A DNA stretch of 64,000 nucleotides from Streptosporangium album (GCF_014203795.1 NZ_JACHJU010000001.1:1860001-1924000), one strand, 5' to 3'. Counted from the first letter of the stretch, positions 1 to 8,998 are shown. Program-made: numbers and translations. Notes: a model not told the origin generated them from the sequence alone.

Positions 1-669
1 TACAAGGTGCAGAACTGGCAGGACATCCCCGACAACCTCAAGGACTACCCCGGGCGCTGGTACGCCGGGTACGGGGGCTACATGTCCATCGGCTACGACC
101 CGCGCAAGGTCGCGGCCCCGACCTCCTACGGCGACCTGCTCAAGCCCGGCTACAGCGTCTCGCTGCCCGGCGACCCGCGGCAGACCGCCGCGGCCTTCAA
201 CGGCGTGATGGCGGCCTCGTTCAGCGGCGGCAAGGCCGAGGCGAAGCGGGGCGTGGAGTTCTTCGACCGCCTGAAGAAGGCGGGCAACCTCGCGGCGTCG
301 GAGCAGTCGGCCTCGGTCGTCCTCGACTGGGACTACCAGAACGCCGAGCGGACGGGCTGGAAGGTCGCCATCCCGGGCAGGACCGTGCTGAGTTCCTACT
401 ACGTCCAGGCCATCAACAAGAACGCGCCGCACCCCGCCGCCGCCCGGCTGTGGCAGGAGTTCCTGTTCTCCGACAAGGGCCAGAACCTGTTCCTCAAGGG
501 CCACGCCCGCCCGGCCCGGATGGAGGCCCTCCAGATGCGCAGCACGCTGGACAAGGAACTCGCCGCCAAGCTGCCCGTCACGGACGCGAGGCCGGTGATG
601 CTGACCATCCCGGAGACCGACGCCGCCAAGGCGTACCTCCAACGGGAATGGAACAAGAAGGTCGGATAG
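1..669 (+). CDS. ABC transporter extracellular substrate-binding protein, 3' part
   Basis: The reading frame is open from the first base, so the gene begins before the window and only about 222 C-terminal residues are seen. They resemble the C-terminal lobe of family 1 periplasmic binding proteins (iron/spermidine/sugar type): aromatic-rich ligand-lobe stretches (YAGYGGYMSIGYD), a VLDWDYQNAE segment, and a typical end in which the protein clears folded lobe helices (HPAAARLWQEFLFSDKGQN). The role would be capture of a solute outside the cell for an ABC importer. The signal peptide and lipobox lie outside the window, and no permease or ATPase gene follows, so those must be upstream or elsewhere. 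The substrate cannot be told. Confidence 0.8.
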   Translation, partial: YKVQNWQDIPDNLKDYPGRWYAGYGGYMSIGYDPRKVAAPTSYGDLLKPGYSVSLPGDPRQTAAAFNGVMAASFSGGKAEAKRGVEFFDRLKKAGNLAASEQSASVVLDWDYQNAERTGWKVAIPGRTVLSSYYVQAINKNAPHPAAARLWQEFLFSDKGQNLFLKGHARPARMEALQMRSTLDKELAAKLPVTDARPVMLTIPETDAAKAYLQREWNKKVG

Positions 670-774
670 AACTGAGGCTGCTGGGACTGATATGTCACGA
701 CATGTCGGAGGCTCTAAAGTGTCTGGAGAGCACCGATAAGAGGCCGTGGCGTCTCAGAATGTGAGCTGATCGTC

Positions 775-1551
775 ATGCGATACGACGCCCCCGGCGTGAC
801 GAGGTGGAACGCTCGCGCCTATGACAGCGGCTTCGGATACGTTTCGGCGCACGGAGCCCCCCTGGTGGACCTGCTCGACCCCCAGCCAGGGGAGCGCGTC
901 GTGGACCTCGGCTGCGGCACCGGTGTGCTGACCGCCGAGATCACCTCCAGGGGAGCCCGCGTCCTGGGAATCGACGGGTCCCCCGCCATGATCGAGAAAG
1001 CCCTGGCACACCATCCGGGACTGGACTTCATCGTCGGAGACGGCCATGACTTCACGGTCGCCCAGCCGTACGACGCGGTCTTCTCCAACGCGGCCCTGCA
1101 CTGGATGGGCCGCGAGCCGGACGCGGTGATAGCCAGTGTGCGTGAGGCGCTGACACCCGGCGGACGGTTCGTGGCCGAGATGGGTGGCTCGGGCAACTGC
1201 GCCGCGCTCACGGCGGCGCTGTCCACCGCGTGGCGGGAACACGGGCTACGCGAGCCTGATCTGCCGTGGTACTTCCCAACTCCAGCCGAATATGCCACGC
1301 GGCTGGAGAAAGGCGGGTTCGTCGTCCGGCTGCTGGAATACTTCGACCGGCCGACTCCCCTTGACGAATGCCCCAACGGAGCGGCGGACTGGGTGAGGCT
1401 GTTCGCCGGATCACTCCTCCGGGAAGTGCCCTCAGACCTGGTCGAACCCCTGCTGAGACGGGTGAACGAACTGGCCGCGCCCGCACTGCGCCGGGAGACC
1501 GGATGGATGGCCGACTACGTGCGGCTCCGGTTCGCGGCCGTACGCCGCTGA
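775..1551 (+). CDS. class I SAM-dependent methyltransferase
   Basis: The 258-residue protein has the Rossmann-fold SAM motif I VVDLGCGTGVLTAEI near residues 42-56, the acidic motif II end GIDGSPAMI, and a motif around DAVFSNAALHWM that is typical of trans-aconitate 2-methyltransferase and ubiE-like enzymes. The length fits this family. It would transfer a methyl group from S-adenosylmethionine to a small molecule; the substrate is unknown. It stands alone between the binding-protein end and the helicase block, with about 105 bp upstream and 110 bp downstream. The ATG at 775 was taken because the conserved core begins soon after. Confidence 0.85.
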   Translation: MRYDAPGVTRWNARAYDSGFGYVSAHGAPLVDLLDPQPGERVVDLGCGTGVLTAEITSRGARVLGIDGSPAMIEKALAHHPGLDFIVGDGHDFTVAQPYDAVFSNAALHWMGREPDAVIASVREALTPGGRFVAEMGGSGNCAALTAALSTAWREHGLREPDLPWYFPTPAEYATRLEKGGFVVRLLEYFDRPTPLDECPNGAADWVRLFAGSLLREVPSDLVEPLLRRVNELAAPALRRETGWMADYVRLRFAAVRR

Positions 1552-1662
1552 ACAGACCCGATGCGCCGGGGCGATTTGCCAGACTAGGGTCTGTTCCATG
1601 AGTCTCGTTCCCCGGCGACGTGGAGTGACTCGGGCGGCTTGAGGGGCTGGTGAAGGGAACGG

Positions 1663-3606
1663 ATGAACTTCTGTCTGAGTGACCTCGTGCCGCCGCTGCG
1701 CTGGAGCGACGCGGCCACGATCCCACTCCTGCGCGACCGGCCCGGCCTTCCGGACGCCTGGTGGCGCAGCCTGCCGATGGCCCGGCTGCTCATCGTGCTG
1801 AGCCCGGAGGATCTGGCCGAGATCCTCGCCCGGATCGCCATGGAACACTGGCCGGCCGCCGCCGTGGGTGACGTGCTCCCCGCCCTGTACGTCCTGGACC
1901 CCGACGAGGCCGACGAACCCTGCACGGCCATCGCCCTCGACCGCACCGGCTCCTGGGCCGGCCTGCTCTCCCTCACCGGTCACGAGCTGCGTGATCAGCC
2001 CTTCATTCAGCCGTTCCCCGTGCTGACCGTCCTGTTCGCCGCGGTCTTCCACCGCGTCGCCCACCTCTCCCCCGGCTCCGGTTCCCCCGCGGCCGCCTCC
2101 CCCTCCCCCTCCGAGGTCCCGGAGGCCGGCGGGCAGAAAGCGCGGGAGGCGGCCCTCAAGGTCACGCCCGCGACCCCTGCCCCGGAAGCCGGACCCGTCT
2201 CCCCTGCCGACCCCGAGGCCGGCCCGGGACCGGAAGCCGGAGCGGAAGCCGGAGCGGAAGCCGGAGCGGAAGCCGGAGCGGAAACCGGCCGGGACGCCGG
2301 AGCCCCGTCCGCCCCGTCCGTGCCGGAGGACGGGCGCATGGCGGTGCCCACCACCGAGGAGGTGGAGCACGTCCCGGACGGCGACGAGGAGCGGCAACCC
2401 GCGGCGAGCCTCCACACACTGGCGGACGGCGCTTTCGCCGACTTGGAGGACAAGAGCTGGGCCGTCGCGCAGAACAGGCTGTTCAGTGACGAACCGGCGA
2501 CCGTGGAGGCGCTGGCCAAGCTTTTCGCGGTGCCCCCCGGCGTGATCCAGGACCTGGAGAGCGACCTCCGCCGGCAGTTCAAAGCGTGGCTCGCCTCGGA
2601 GAACGCGGCCCCGTACCGGGAGCACCTCGCCGAGATCAAGAAGGTCCTCGGCAAGGCGGCGCCCAAGACGCGGCTGATCACGGCGGCCGACTGGCACAGC
2701 CGCGAACTCCACTCCCTCGATGTGCCCGCCTGGCAGTTCGTGATGGCCAGCCTCCCCGAATACCACCTGGTCGACGAGTGGCTGGTGGAGGGCGACATCA
2801 CCGAACTGCGCCACCACACCCGTGACGTGATCAGCGGCGCCAAGCCTCCGTTGACCATGACCAAGGCCCTCGCCCTGGTCACCTCCCTGGGCATCCACCC
2901 CGAGGTCTCGAAGGAGTGGTTGGAGAACGTGCCCCAGCTCCGCATCCTGGGCGCCGGCCAGCGGTCGAACGGCGCGGCGACCAAGGCCAGGCCCAAGCCG
3001 AAGGCCGCCGACAGGACCGAGAGGGCGGAGAGACCCGCGGCCGACGCCTCCGGAGAGGGACCGGACGACGGACCGGGCAAGGCCCCGTACCGGCCCCTCA
3101 AAGACGTCTCACTGACCCGGCGCTGCTTCCGGCAGCCGGACGGCCGGTGGTGGCTGAGGATCGACATCACGTCCGAGCACATCGAGGGCTCGGAGTGCCC
3201 GCTGCCCAGCGGGTTCGCCGCCTACCTCGGCATGGCGCCCGGCGACAGCCGTACGGTCAACAGCGCGGTGGGCGAGCTCACCCTGAACTGGCGGGACCGG
3301 CCCGCCGTGGAGTCGCTCCGGACACTCCTTTCCGATGTGGGCGCCAAGCAGGGGAGCTACCTGTTCCTGACGCTGTCCGACGAGGGGGTTCTCCGTGCCA
3401 GACACCTGCCGGCTGCGGGCGAGGAGGTCGAACCGACCGCGCAGGCACTGCGGCTGGTCGGCTACACCGCGCCGGGCGGCACTCCCGAGCAGGCCGCCCG
3501 GGTCATCGCCACCCGGGTCGGCATGAGCGGCCCGGTGAGCGTGCCCGACCTCCTCGTCCGGCTGCGAGAACGCGGGGACCGCGACCTGCTGTCCCTGCTG
3601 GCCTAG
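1663..3606 (+). CDS. conserved hypothetical with sigma-70 region 4-like HTH (paralogue A)
   Basis: The 647-residue protein has no named function. An N-terminal domain (about 1-125) starts with an SDLVPPLRW motif. A Pro/Ala/Glu/Gly-rich linker (about 125-245) holds an EAGA repeat. A helical segment at about 260-310 aligns with the sigma-70 region 4-like HTH of the paralogue at 5717-7567, but the DNA-reading helix is changed (VPPGVIQDLE instead of VTRERIRQIE). A C-terminal domain (about 485-647) begins RRCFRQPDGRWW and ends RLRERGDRDLLSLLA, matching the paralogue closely. The next gene starts 3 bp after the stop, so co-transcription and a shared role with the helicase are likely. AAGGGAA lies just upstream of the ATG. 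DNA binding is inferred, and the altered helix makes it doubtful. Confidence 0.75.
   Translation: MNFCLSDLVPPLRWSDAATIPLLRDRPGLPDAWWRSLPMARLLIVLSPEDLAEILARIAMEHWPAAAVGDVLPALYVLDPDEADEPCTAIALDRTGSWAGLLSLTGHELRDQPFIQPFPVLTVLFAAVFHRVAHLSPGSGSPAAASPSPSEVPEAGGQKAREAALKVTPATPAPEAGPVSPADPEAGPGPEAGAEAGAEAGAEAGAETGRDAGAPSAPSVPEDGRMAVPTTEEVEHVPDGDEERQPAASLHTLADGAFADLEDKSWAVAQNRLFSDEPATVEALAKLFAVPPGVIQDLESDLRRQFKAWLASENAAPYREHLAEIKKVLGKAAPKTRLITAADWHSRELHSLDVPAWQFVMASLPEYHLVDEWLVEGDITELRHHTRDVISGAKPPLTMTKALALVTSLGIHPEVSKEWLENVPQLRILGAGQRSNGAATKARPKPKAADRTERAERPAADASGEGPDDGPGKAPYRPLKDVSLTRRCFRQPDGRWWLRIDITSEHIEGSECPLPSGFAAYLGMAPGDSRTVNSAVGELTLNWRDRPAVESLRTLLSDVGAKQGSYLFLTLSDEGVLRARHLPAAGEEVEPTAQALRLVGYTAPGGTPEQAARVIATRVGMSGPVSVPDLLVRLRERGDRDLLSLLA
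2232..2291. repeat. 12-bp tandem repeat inside paralogue A
   Basis: Four exact copies of GGAAGCCGGAGC and a fifth changed copy run head to tail. They encode the Glu-Ala-Gly-Ala run in the linker between the N-terminal domain and the HTH. The unit keeps the frame, so copy-number change would only alter linker length. Confidence 0.9.
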
Positions 3607-3609
3607 CCG

Positions 3610-5667
3610 ATGCCACGGCTCGCGATCTCCCCGGAGTTCCCCAGGGAACTCGGCGCCCTGGACCAACCGGTGCGCCGCGACGTCGTCGTCTCGGTACGCC
3701 GGTTCATGCAGAACGTGGCGGGCGCACCGCACCCGGAGCGGGTCAGGGGGTCCAGGGACCCCCGGATCGCCACTCTCCGGCTGGCCGACCGCCACCGCGG
3801 CGTCGTGGTCAAGCAGCGGGACGTCTACTGGCTGCTGACCGTGCTGCCGGACGCGGAGGCGTGGGCCTACGCGCAGCGGTACCGGTTCAGCGTCAACACG
3901 GCGCTGGGCGTCGTCGAGATGTGGGACGCCGCCGCGCTCGACCAGGTGGAGCCCTCGGTGCGCAGGGCGGCCGAGGCCTCCCCGGCGCGGCTGTTCTTCA
4001 ACACCTGCGACACCGACATGATGGAGCTGGGCATCGGCAGGAGGTTCCTGCCCCTCGTCCGGCAGATCACCGACAGGATGATGCTGGAGGCGCTGGAGCC
4101 ACTGCTGCCCCCGACGCAGTACGCACCGCTGGCCGCGCTGGCCAGGGGCGAGTCGATGGCCGGGGCATGGCGGGAGCTGGATTCCTGCCGCGCGGTCGCC
4201 CCCACCCGGGATCCGGTCGATCCCGAGGACTTCGCCGCCGCGCTCCTGCGCAGCCCGGATCGCGCCTTCTTCGTCGGCAGCCCGCGTGAGCTGAACCACG
4301 TGCTCGACGCGCCCGGCTGGTGCCTGTTCCTGCACCCGGCGCAGCACCGGCTGTCCCGCTGGGAGTCCTACGAGCAGCCGATCCTGGTCACCGGCGGCGC
4401 GGGCACCGGCAAGACCCTCATCGCCCTTCACCGGTCGGCCTTCCTGGCGAAGCACGCGGGAGGCCGTATCCTGCTCGTCACCTTCTCCCAGGGGTTGAGC
4501 GCCGACCTCTCCATCCGGCTGGATCTGCTGATCGAGGACGAGACGGCACGCAAACGGGTCGAGGTCGGCAACGTCGACCGGCTGGCCCAGCGGATCGTCG
4601 CCGAGGCCGAGGGGCGCCCTCCCAGGCTGGTCGGCGCCGCCGAGCTGACCGCGCTCTGGCGGGAGACCGAGAGCGACCACAGCCCGGCGTTCCTGCTGCG
4701 CGAGTGGGAACAGGTGGTGCTCGCGCAGAACCTCCAGACCCTTGAGGAGTATCTCGGCGCGCCGCGTCCCGGCCGTGGCGTCGAGCTCACCGGCCCGGAG
4801 AGGACCGAGATCTGGCGGGCCGTCGAGCACGTCACCGGGCAGCTGCGGGAGCGCGGCAAGCGCACCCTGCTCCAGCTGGCCGCCGAGGCGGCCGCGCTGC
4901 TGAGCCAGACGACCGGGGACCTGCTGGAGGAGACGGCGCCCAGGCGGGAGCCGTACCGGCACATCGTGGTGGACGAGGCGCAGGACCTGCACCCCACCCA
5001 GTGGCGGCTGCTGCGTGCGGCCGTGCCGCACGCCCACGACGACCTGTTCATCGTGGGCGACCCGCACCAGCGCATCTTCGACGCGCGGGTGGCACTGTGC
5101 TCCGTCGGGATCGAGGCGATCCAGCGGCGTCTCCAGGTGTCCTACCGGCTCCCGCAGGAGATCCTCGCCTGGGGCGTACGGCTGCGCGGCGGCGGACCCG
5201 CGGACGGGCTGGTCGACGGGGCCGAGGAGTTGTACGGCTTCCACGCCACCCGGCACGGGCACCGGCCGGTGGTCCGAGCTTACGATTCACCGGAAGAAGA
5301 ACTGACCGGTCTGGTCACACAAGTGGGACAGTGGGTGGAGGAAGGCGTGCCGCCGCGGGAGATCGGGGTGGCCGCCAGGACCGCCGGCCTCGTGCGCGAC
5401 GCCCGGTCCGCCCTGCGCGAGCTGGGGGTGAGAGTGACGACGTTTCACGGTATGAAGGGGTTGGAGCTCCGGCGGGTCGCCGTGATCGGCGTGGCCGACG
5501 GCATCGTGCCGCCCCTGGACTCCCTCACCCCCGCCGGCGAGGATCCCTCGGCCCGGGCACACGACCTCCAGCGCGAGCGCGGCCTGCTCTACGTGGCCTG
5601 CACCCGTGCCGGCGAGCTTCTTTACGTCTCCTACTCCGGGCGAGCCAGTCCGTTCCTTCCCACCTGA
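3610..5667 (+). CDS. UvrD-like superfamily 1 helicase with RelE/ParE-like N-terminus
   Basis: The 685-residue protein has all main SF1 helicase motifs: Walker A TGGAGTGKT near 261-268, Walker B VVDEAQDL near 452-459, motif III LFIVGDPHQRIF near 479-490, motif IV VSYRLPQEI near 508, motif V TTFHGMKGLEL near 609, motif VI LLYVACTRA near 658. It should use ATP to move on or unwind DNA or RNA. The first ~95 residues (FPRELGALDQPVRRDVVVSV, then DPRIATLRL and AEAWAYAQRYRFSVN) look like the RelE/ParE fold found at the front of some actinobacterial UvrD-type proteins; whether this part cuts RNA is unknown. It begins 3 bp after paralogue A and ends 49 bp before paralogue B. It is too short and too different at the N-terminus to be the housekeeping UvrD or PcrA. 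Confidence 0.85.
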   Translation: MPRLAISPEFPRELGALDQPVRRDVVVSVRRFMQNVAGAPHPERVRGSRDPRIATLRLADRHRGVVVKQRDVYWLLTVLPDAEAWAYAQRYRFSVNTALGVVEMWDAAALDQVEPSVRRAAEASPARLFFNTCDTDMMELGIGRRFLPLVRQITDRMMLEALEPLLPPTQYAPLAALARGESMAGAWRELDSCRAVAPTRDPVDPEDFAAALLRSPDRAFFVGSPRELNHVLDAPGWCLFLHPAQHRLSRWESYEQPILVTGGAGTGKTLIALHRSAFLAKHAGGRILLVTFSQGLSADLSIRLDLLIEDETARKRVEVGNVDRLAQRIVAEAEGRPPRLVGAAELTALWRETESDHSPAFLLREWEQVVLAQNLQTLEEYLGAPRPGRGVELTGPERTEIWRAVEHVTGQLRERGKRTLLQLAAEAAALLSQTTGDLLEETAPRREPYRHIVVDEAQDLHPTQWRLLRAAVPHAHDDLFIVGDPHQRIFDARVALCSVGIEAIQRRLQVSYRLPQEILAWGVRLRGGGPADGLVDGAEELYGFHATRHGHRPVVRAYDSPEEELTGLVTQVGQWVEEGVPPREIGVAARTAGLVRDARSALRELGVRVTTFHGMKGLELRRVAVIGVADGIVPPLDSLTPAGEDPSARAHDLQRERGLLYVACTRAGELLYVSYSGRASPFLPT

Positions 5668-5716
5668 TCACATACTCTGAACTGCGGATATATTCCCCTT
5701 TGCCGGTTGGACCTCA

Positions 5717-7567
5717 ATGAACCTCAGCCTGAGCGACATCGTGCCACCCCTGCGCTGGACCTCTCCCGGGCAGGTGGCGCCGATCGCAGCCGACCCCCGT
5801 CTCTCCGAGGCATGGTGGCAGGCGCTTCCGCTCGACCGGGCCTGCTCCACCATCGGGACCCCGGAGGTCGCCGGACGTCTCGCCGATCTCGCCCTGGCGT
5901 GCTGGGGGCATCTGATGCTCGGCGACATCCTGCCCCTGCTCAGGTTCGCCGATCCGGCTTCGAGCGTCCGCACGCCTGAGGGACTCGGCCGCGAAGGGGT
6001 GCACAAGCTGTTCACCGGCGTGCTGGAACGGCTGCTCGAACCCGTCACCGCGGAGAGCGTCGCCCAGGTCCGTCCCTCCCTGCCGGACCGGCCGCTGCCG
6101 GAGCTGATCGACGAGGTCTTCGCCGCCATGGACGAGCGGCAGCGCGCCATCGCCAGGGACCGTCTCTACGCCTCACAGCGGGCCACGCTCGACGACCTGG
6201 CGCAGCGGTTCTCGGTGACCAGGGAGCGCATCCGGCAGATCGAGCGCGACCTGCGCGACCATGTCGAGGCCTGGCTGGCGAGCGAGGAGGCCGCGTCGCT
6301 GATCGCTCACGTGTCCTGGCTGCGGGGCAGGCTGGGCTCCGCCGTACCGGCCGACGACCTGGCCGCCGCGGTGCCCTGGCACCGGACCGACATGGCCACG
6401 CTGGGCATCCCGGCCTGGCGGTTCGTGCGGACTCTGCTGACCGGGTACGACCAGGTGGACGGCTGGCTGGTCGCGGGCGGCGCCGACGAGCTGCGGGAGA
6501 AGACCCGGCAGCTCTTCACCGACGGGCCGCGTCCGCTGGAGGAGGCGGTCACGCTGGTCAGCCAGCTCGGCATCCGCGAGGACGTGGCCGAGCGGTGGCT
6601 CATCGCGGTGCCGCAGCTCCGGGTCCTCGAGGGTCACGTGGTGCCGTGGCCGCGCAGTGTCAACGACAAGACCGAGGCCGTGCTCGCGGTGGCCGGCCAG
6701 GCGCTGACGCCGGAGGAGATCCAGGAACGCATCGGCGAGGACTACAGCCTCGTCGGCATCCGCAACCAGCTCACGGCCGACGACCGGTTCCTGCGGCTGG
6801 ACCGGAACAAGTACGGCCTGTCCCGCTGGGGCGGCGAGCAGTACCTGGGCATCAGGGAGATGATCGCCCGGGAGATCGAGCGGTCCAACGGCGAGGCGTC
6901 GGTCAACACGATCGTGACGAATCTGACCGCGCGCTACGACGTGAGCGAGAGCTCGGTCCGCGCCTATGCCGGCGGGCCCGGCTTCGAGCGGACCCAGCGC
7001 GGGTGGATCCGGGTGGCCGGGACCGAGCAGGCCGACTACCAGCCACGCCGCGACGTGTCGGCGACACGCCGCTGCTTCCGCAGCCGCGACGGACGCTGGT
7101 GGCACCGGGTGGACATCAACGCCGAGCACCTGCGCGGCTCGGGCTCTCCCCTGCCGACCGGCTTCGCCGCGCACCTGGGCATGGCCCCCGGCGGCCAGCT
7201 GACCGCCTCCACTCCGTCGGGCGACGTGGTGATCAGCTGGCACAACCAGCCGACCATGGGCTCCATCCGCCCGATCCTGGTGGCGGCCAACGCCTCCGAG
7301 GGCGACCACGTCTTCCTGACGGTCTCCGACGGCGGCGAGCTCCTGACCCGCTACCTGCCCACCTCGTCCCCGGGCCTTCCGGCGCTGAACCGGGCCCTCT
7401 ACCTGATCGGCTACACAGCCCCGGTCGCCTCCGAGGCCGAGGGGATCCGCCTGATCGGCGCCCGGATCGGGCTGGCCGACGGCTGCACCCGCGAGGAGGT
7501 CATCGCCCGCCTGCGCGACCGCGGCGACCGCGAGATCCTCGCCTTCCTGGAGGGTGCCGGCGGCTGA
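5717..7567 (+). CDS. sigma-70 region 4 / HARE-HTH-like DNA-binding protein (paralogue B)
   Basis: The 616-residue protein is a paralogue of the product of 1663-3606: same SDIVPPLRW start, same HTH position, same C-terminal domain (RRCFRSRDGRWW). At about 135-190 lies a clear sigma-70 region 4.2-like helix (FSVTRERIRQIERDLRDH), nearly identical to the -35-reading helix of primary sigma factors. At about 315-375 is a winged-helix segment (TPEEIQERIG, DRFLRLDRNKYGLSRWG) like HARE-HTH/RpoE-delta domains, and a second similar unit follows at about 378-435. Both are absent from paralogue A. No sigma region 2 is present, so it cannot be a complete sigma factor. A TATATT box at 5689-5694 may give it its own promoter. 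Likely a DNA- or RNA-polymerase-binding partner of the helicase; function unproven. Confidence 0.75.
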   Translation: MNLSLSDIVPPLRWTSPGQVAPIAADPRLSEAWWQALPLDRACSTIGTPEVAGRLADLALACWGHLMLGDILPLLRFADPASSVRTPEGLGREGVHKLFTGVLERLLEPVTAESVAQVRPSLPDRPLPELIDEVFAAMDERQRAIARDRLYASQRATLDDLAQRFSVTRERIRQIERDLRDHVEAWLASEEAASLIAHVSWLRGRLGSAVPADDLAAAVPWHRTDMATLGIPAWRFVRTLLTGYDQVDGWLVAGGADELREKTRQLFTDGPRPLEEAVTLVSQLGIREDVAERWLIAVPQLRVLEGHVVPWPRSVNDKTEAVLAVAGQALTPEEIQERIGEDYSLVGIRNQLTADDRFLRLDRNKYGLSRWGGEQYLGIREMIAREIERSNGEASVNTIVTNLTARYDVSESSVRAYAGGPGFERTQRGWIRVAGTEQADYQPRRDVSATRRCFRSRDGRWWHRVDINAEHLRGSGSPLPTGFAAHLGMAPGGQLTASTPSGDVVISWHNQPTMGSIRPILVAANASEGDHVFLTVSDGGELLTRYLPTSSPGLPALNRALYLIGYTAPVASEAEGIRLIGARIGLADGCTREEVIARLRDRGDREILAFLEGAGG

Positions 7568-7582
7568 GAATAGGCTCGGGGC

Positions 7583-8998
7583 ATGTTGCGGCTGTATGAC
7601 ACGCGGAATCGCCAGGTCGGACCGGTCCTGCCCGAGGGGGCCCGGTCGATGCGGATGTACACCTGCGGGCCCACCGTCTATCGCCATGCCCATGTTGGCA
7701 ATTTCAGGACATATGTCCTTTCAGACCTGATCAGGCGGGTCAGCGAGCGCCAGCGGATCCGGGTGATCGCCTGCCGGAACATCACCGACGTCGGGCACCT
7801 GGTGGACGCCGCCGACATCGACCCGGAGGGCGAGGACAAGGTCCTGGCCCAGGCCAGGGCCGAGGGGCGGACCGGGCTGGAGATCGCGCGGTTCTACGAG
7901 GCGGCCTTCCTGTCCGACGCGGCCACACTGAACATCCGGCCGCCCGAGCACTCCCCCCGTGCGACCGAGACGATCGATCTGATGATCGAGATGATCGCGA
8001 AGCTGCTGGAGAAAGGGCACGCCTACACGGCTCCCGACGGATCCGTCTTCTTCGACGCGGCCTCCTTCCCGACCTACGGTGAGATCTCCGGCAACCGGCT
8101 CGACCGGCTGCGGCCCGGCCATCGCCTGGAGGGCGCCGATCCCCGCAAGCGGTTCCACGCGGACTGGGCCCTGTGGAAGCCCGCGGACCGCGAGATGACC
8201 TGGGACTCCCCCTGGGGCCGCGGCTTCCCCGGCTGGCACGTCGAGTGCTCGGCCATGTCGCTGCGGTTCCTCGGCGAGCACATCGACCTGCACACCGGCG
8301 GGATCGACCTGCGCTTCCCGCACCACGAGGACGAGCGGGCCCAGTCCGACTCCGCCGCCGGGCACGAGGTGGTCAGACACTGGGTCCACGGCGAGCACCT
8401 GCTCTTCGACGGGCGCAAGATGGCAAAGTCCACCGGCAACATCGTCCTGCTCAGCGACGTGGTGGACGCGGCCCTGGACCCGCTGGCCGTACGGCTGGCA
8501 CTGCTGGAGCACCGCTACCGCCAGCAGATGAACCTCACCTGGGACACGCTCCGGGCCGCCGACAAGACCCTGCGGCGCTGGCGCTCCCGCGTCGCCGGAT
8601 GGTCGGAGTCGCCGAGCCGCGCGATGCCCGCCGAACGGGTCTCGGCGATCGAGGCCGCCTTCGACGACGACCTCGACACCCCGCTGGCCCTGCGCCTGTT
8701 GCGCGAGCTGGAGCGCGACGACGCGATCGCCCCCGGTTCCCGGTTCGAGGCCTTCCTGCACCTGGACCAGATCCTCGGCCTGGACCTGTCGATCGACATC
8801 GGCAGGGCCCCAAGCCTGCCGCCGGGCGCAGCCGAGCTGCTCCGGCAGCGGGAGCGGGCCCGCGAGGCCAGGGACTGGGCCGCCTCCGACCGCCTCCGCG
8901 ACGAGCTGGCCGGCCTGGGGGTGAAGGTCGCCGACACCTCCGAGGGCCAGACCTGGTCTGCCCCCGGCGGTGGTGGCGCGGTCGATGTCCCTCGCTGA
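7583..8998 (+). CDS. cysS: cysteinyl-tRNA synthetase
   Basis: The 471-residue class I aminoacyl-tRNA synthetase charges tRNA-Cys with cysteine. Seen: MYTCGPTVY with the first zinc Cys, HVGN (the HIGH motif), HVECSAMS with the second zinc Cys, PHHEDE with zinc ligands, and KMAKS (KMSKS). The C-terminal helical part is complete (RERAREARDWAASDRLRDEL). The length is normal. The variant motifs (HVGN, HHEDERAQSD) suggest it may be a second, divergent copy beside a housekeeping one. It is not the mycothiol ligase MshC, which has another N-terminal pattern. It starts 15 bp after paralogue B, so it could share its transcript. Confidence 0.93.
   Translation: MLRLYDTRNRQVGPVLPEGARSMRMYTCGPTVYRHAHVGNFRTYVLSDLIRRVSERQRIRVIACRNITDVGHLVDAADIDPEGEDKVLAQARAEGRTGLEIARFYEAAFLSDAATLNIRPPEHSPRATETIDLMIEMIAKLLEKGHAYTAPDGSVFFDAASFPTYGEISGNRLDRLRPGHRLEGADPRKRFHADWALWKPADREMTWDSPWGRGFPGWHVECSAMSLRFLGEHIDLHTGGIDLRFPHHEDERAQSDSAAGHEVVRHWVHGEHLLFDGRKMAKSTGNIVLLSDVVDAALDPLAVRLALLEHRYRQQMNLTWDTLRAADKTLRRWRSRVAGWSESPSRAMPAERVSAIEAAFDDDLDTPLALRLLRELERDDAIAPGSRFEAFLHLDQILGLDLSIDIGRAPSLPPGAAELLRQRERAREARDWAASDRLRDELAGLGVKVADTSEGQTWSAPGGGGAVDVPR

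Noticed and set aside
692..703. ATGTC-AC-GACAT palindrome before the methyltransferase
   Set aside because: Too short to claim a site; no second copy or matching regulator.
2007..3182. Minus-strand frame of 391 codons inside paralogue A
   Set aside because: Ser/Arg-rich shadow with no domain.
7583..8998. Mycothiol ligase MshC
   Set aside because: Motifs MYTCGPTVY, HVGN and the full C-terminal tRNA part are those of CysRS.
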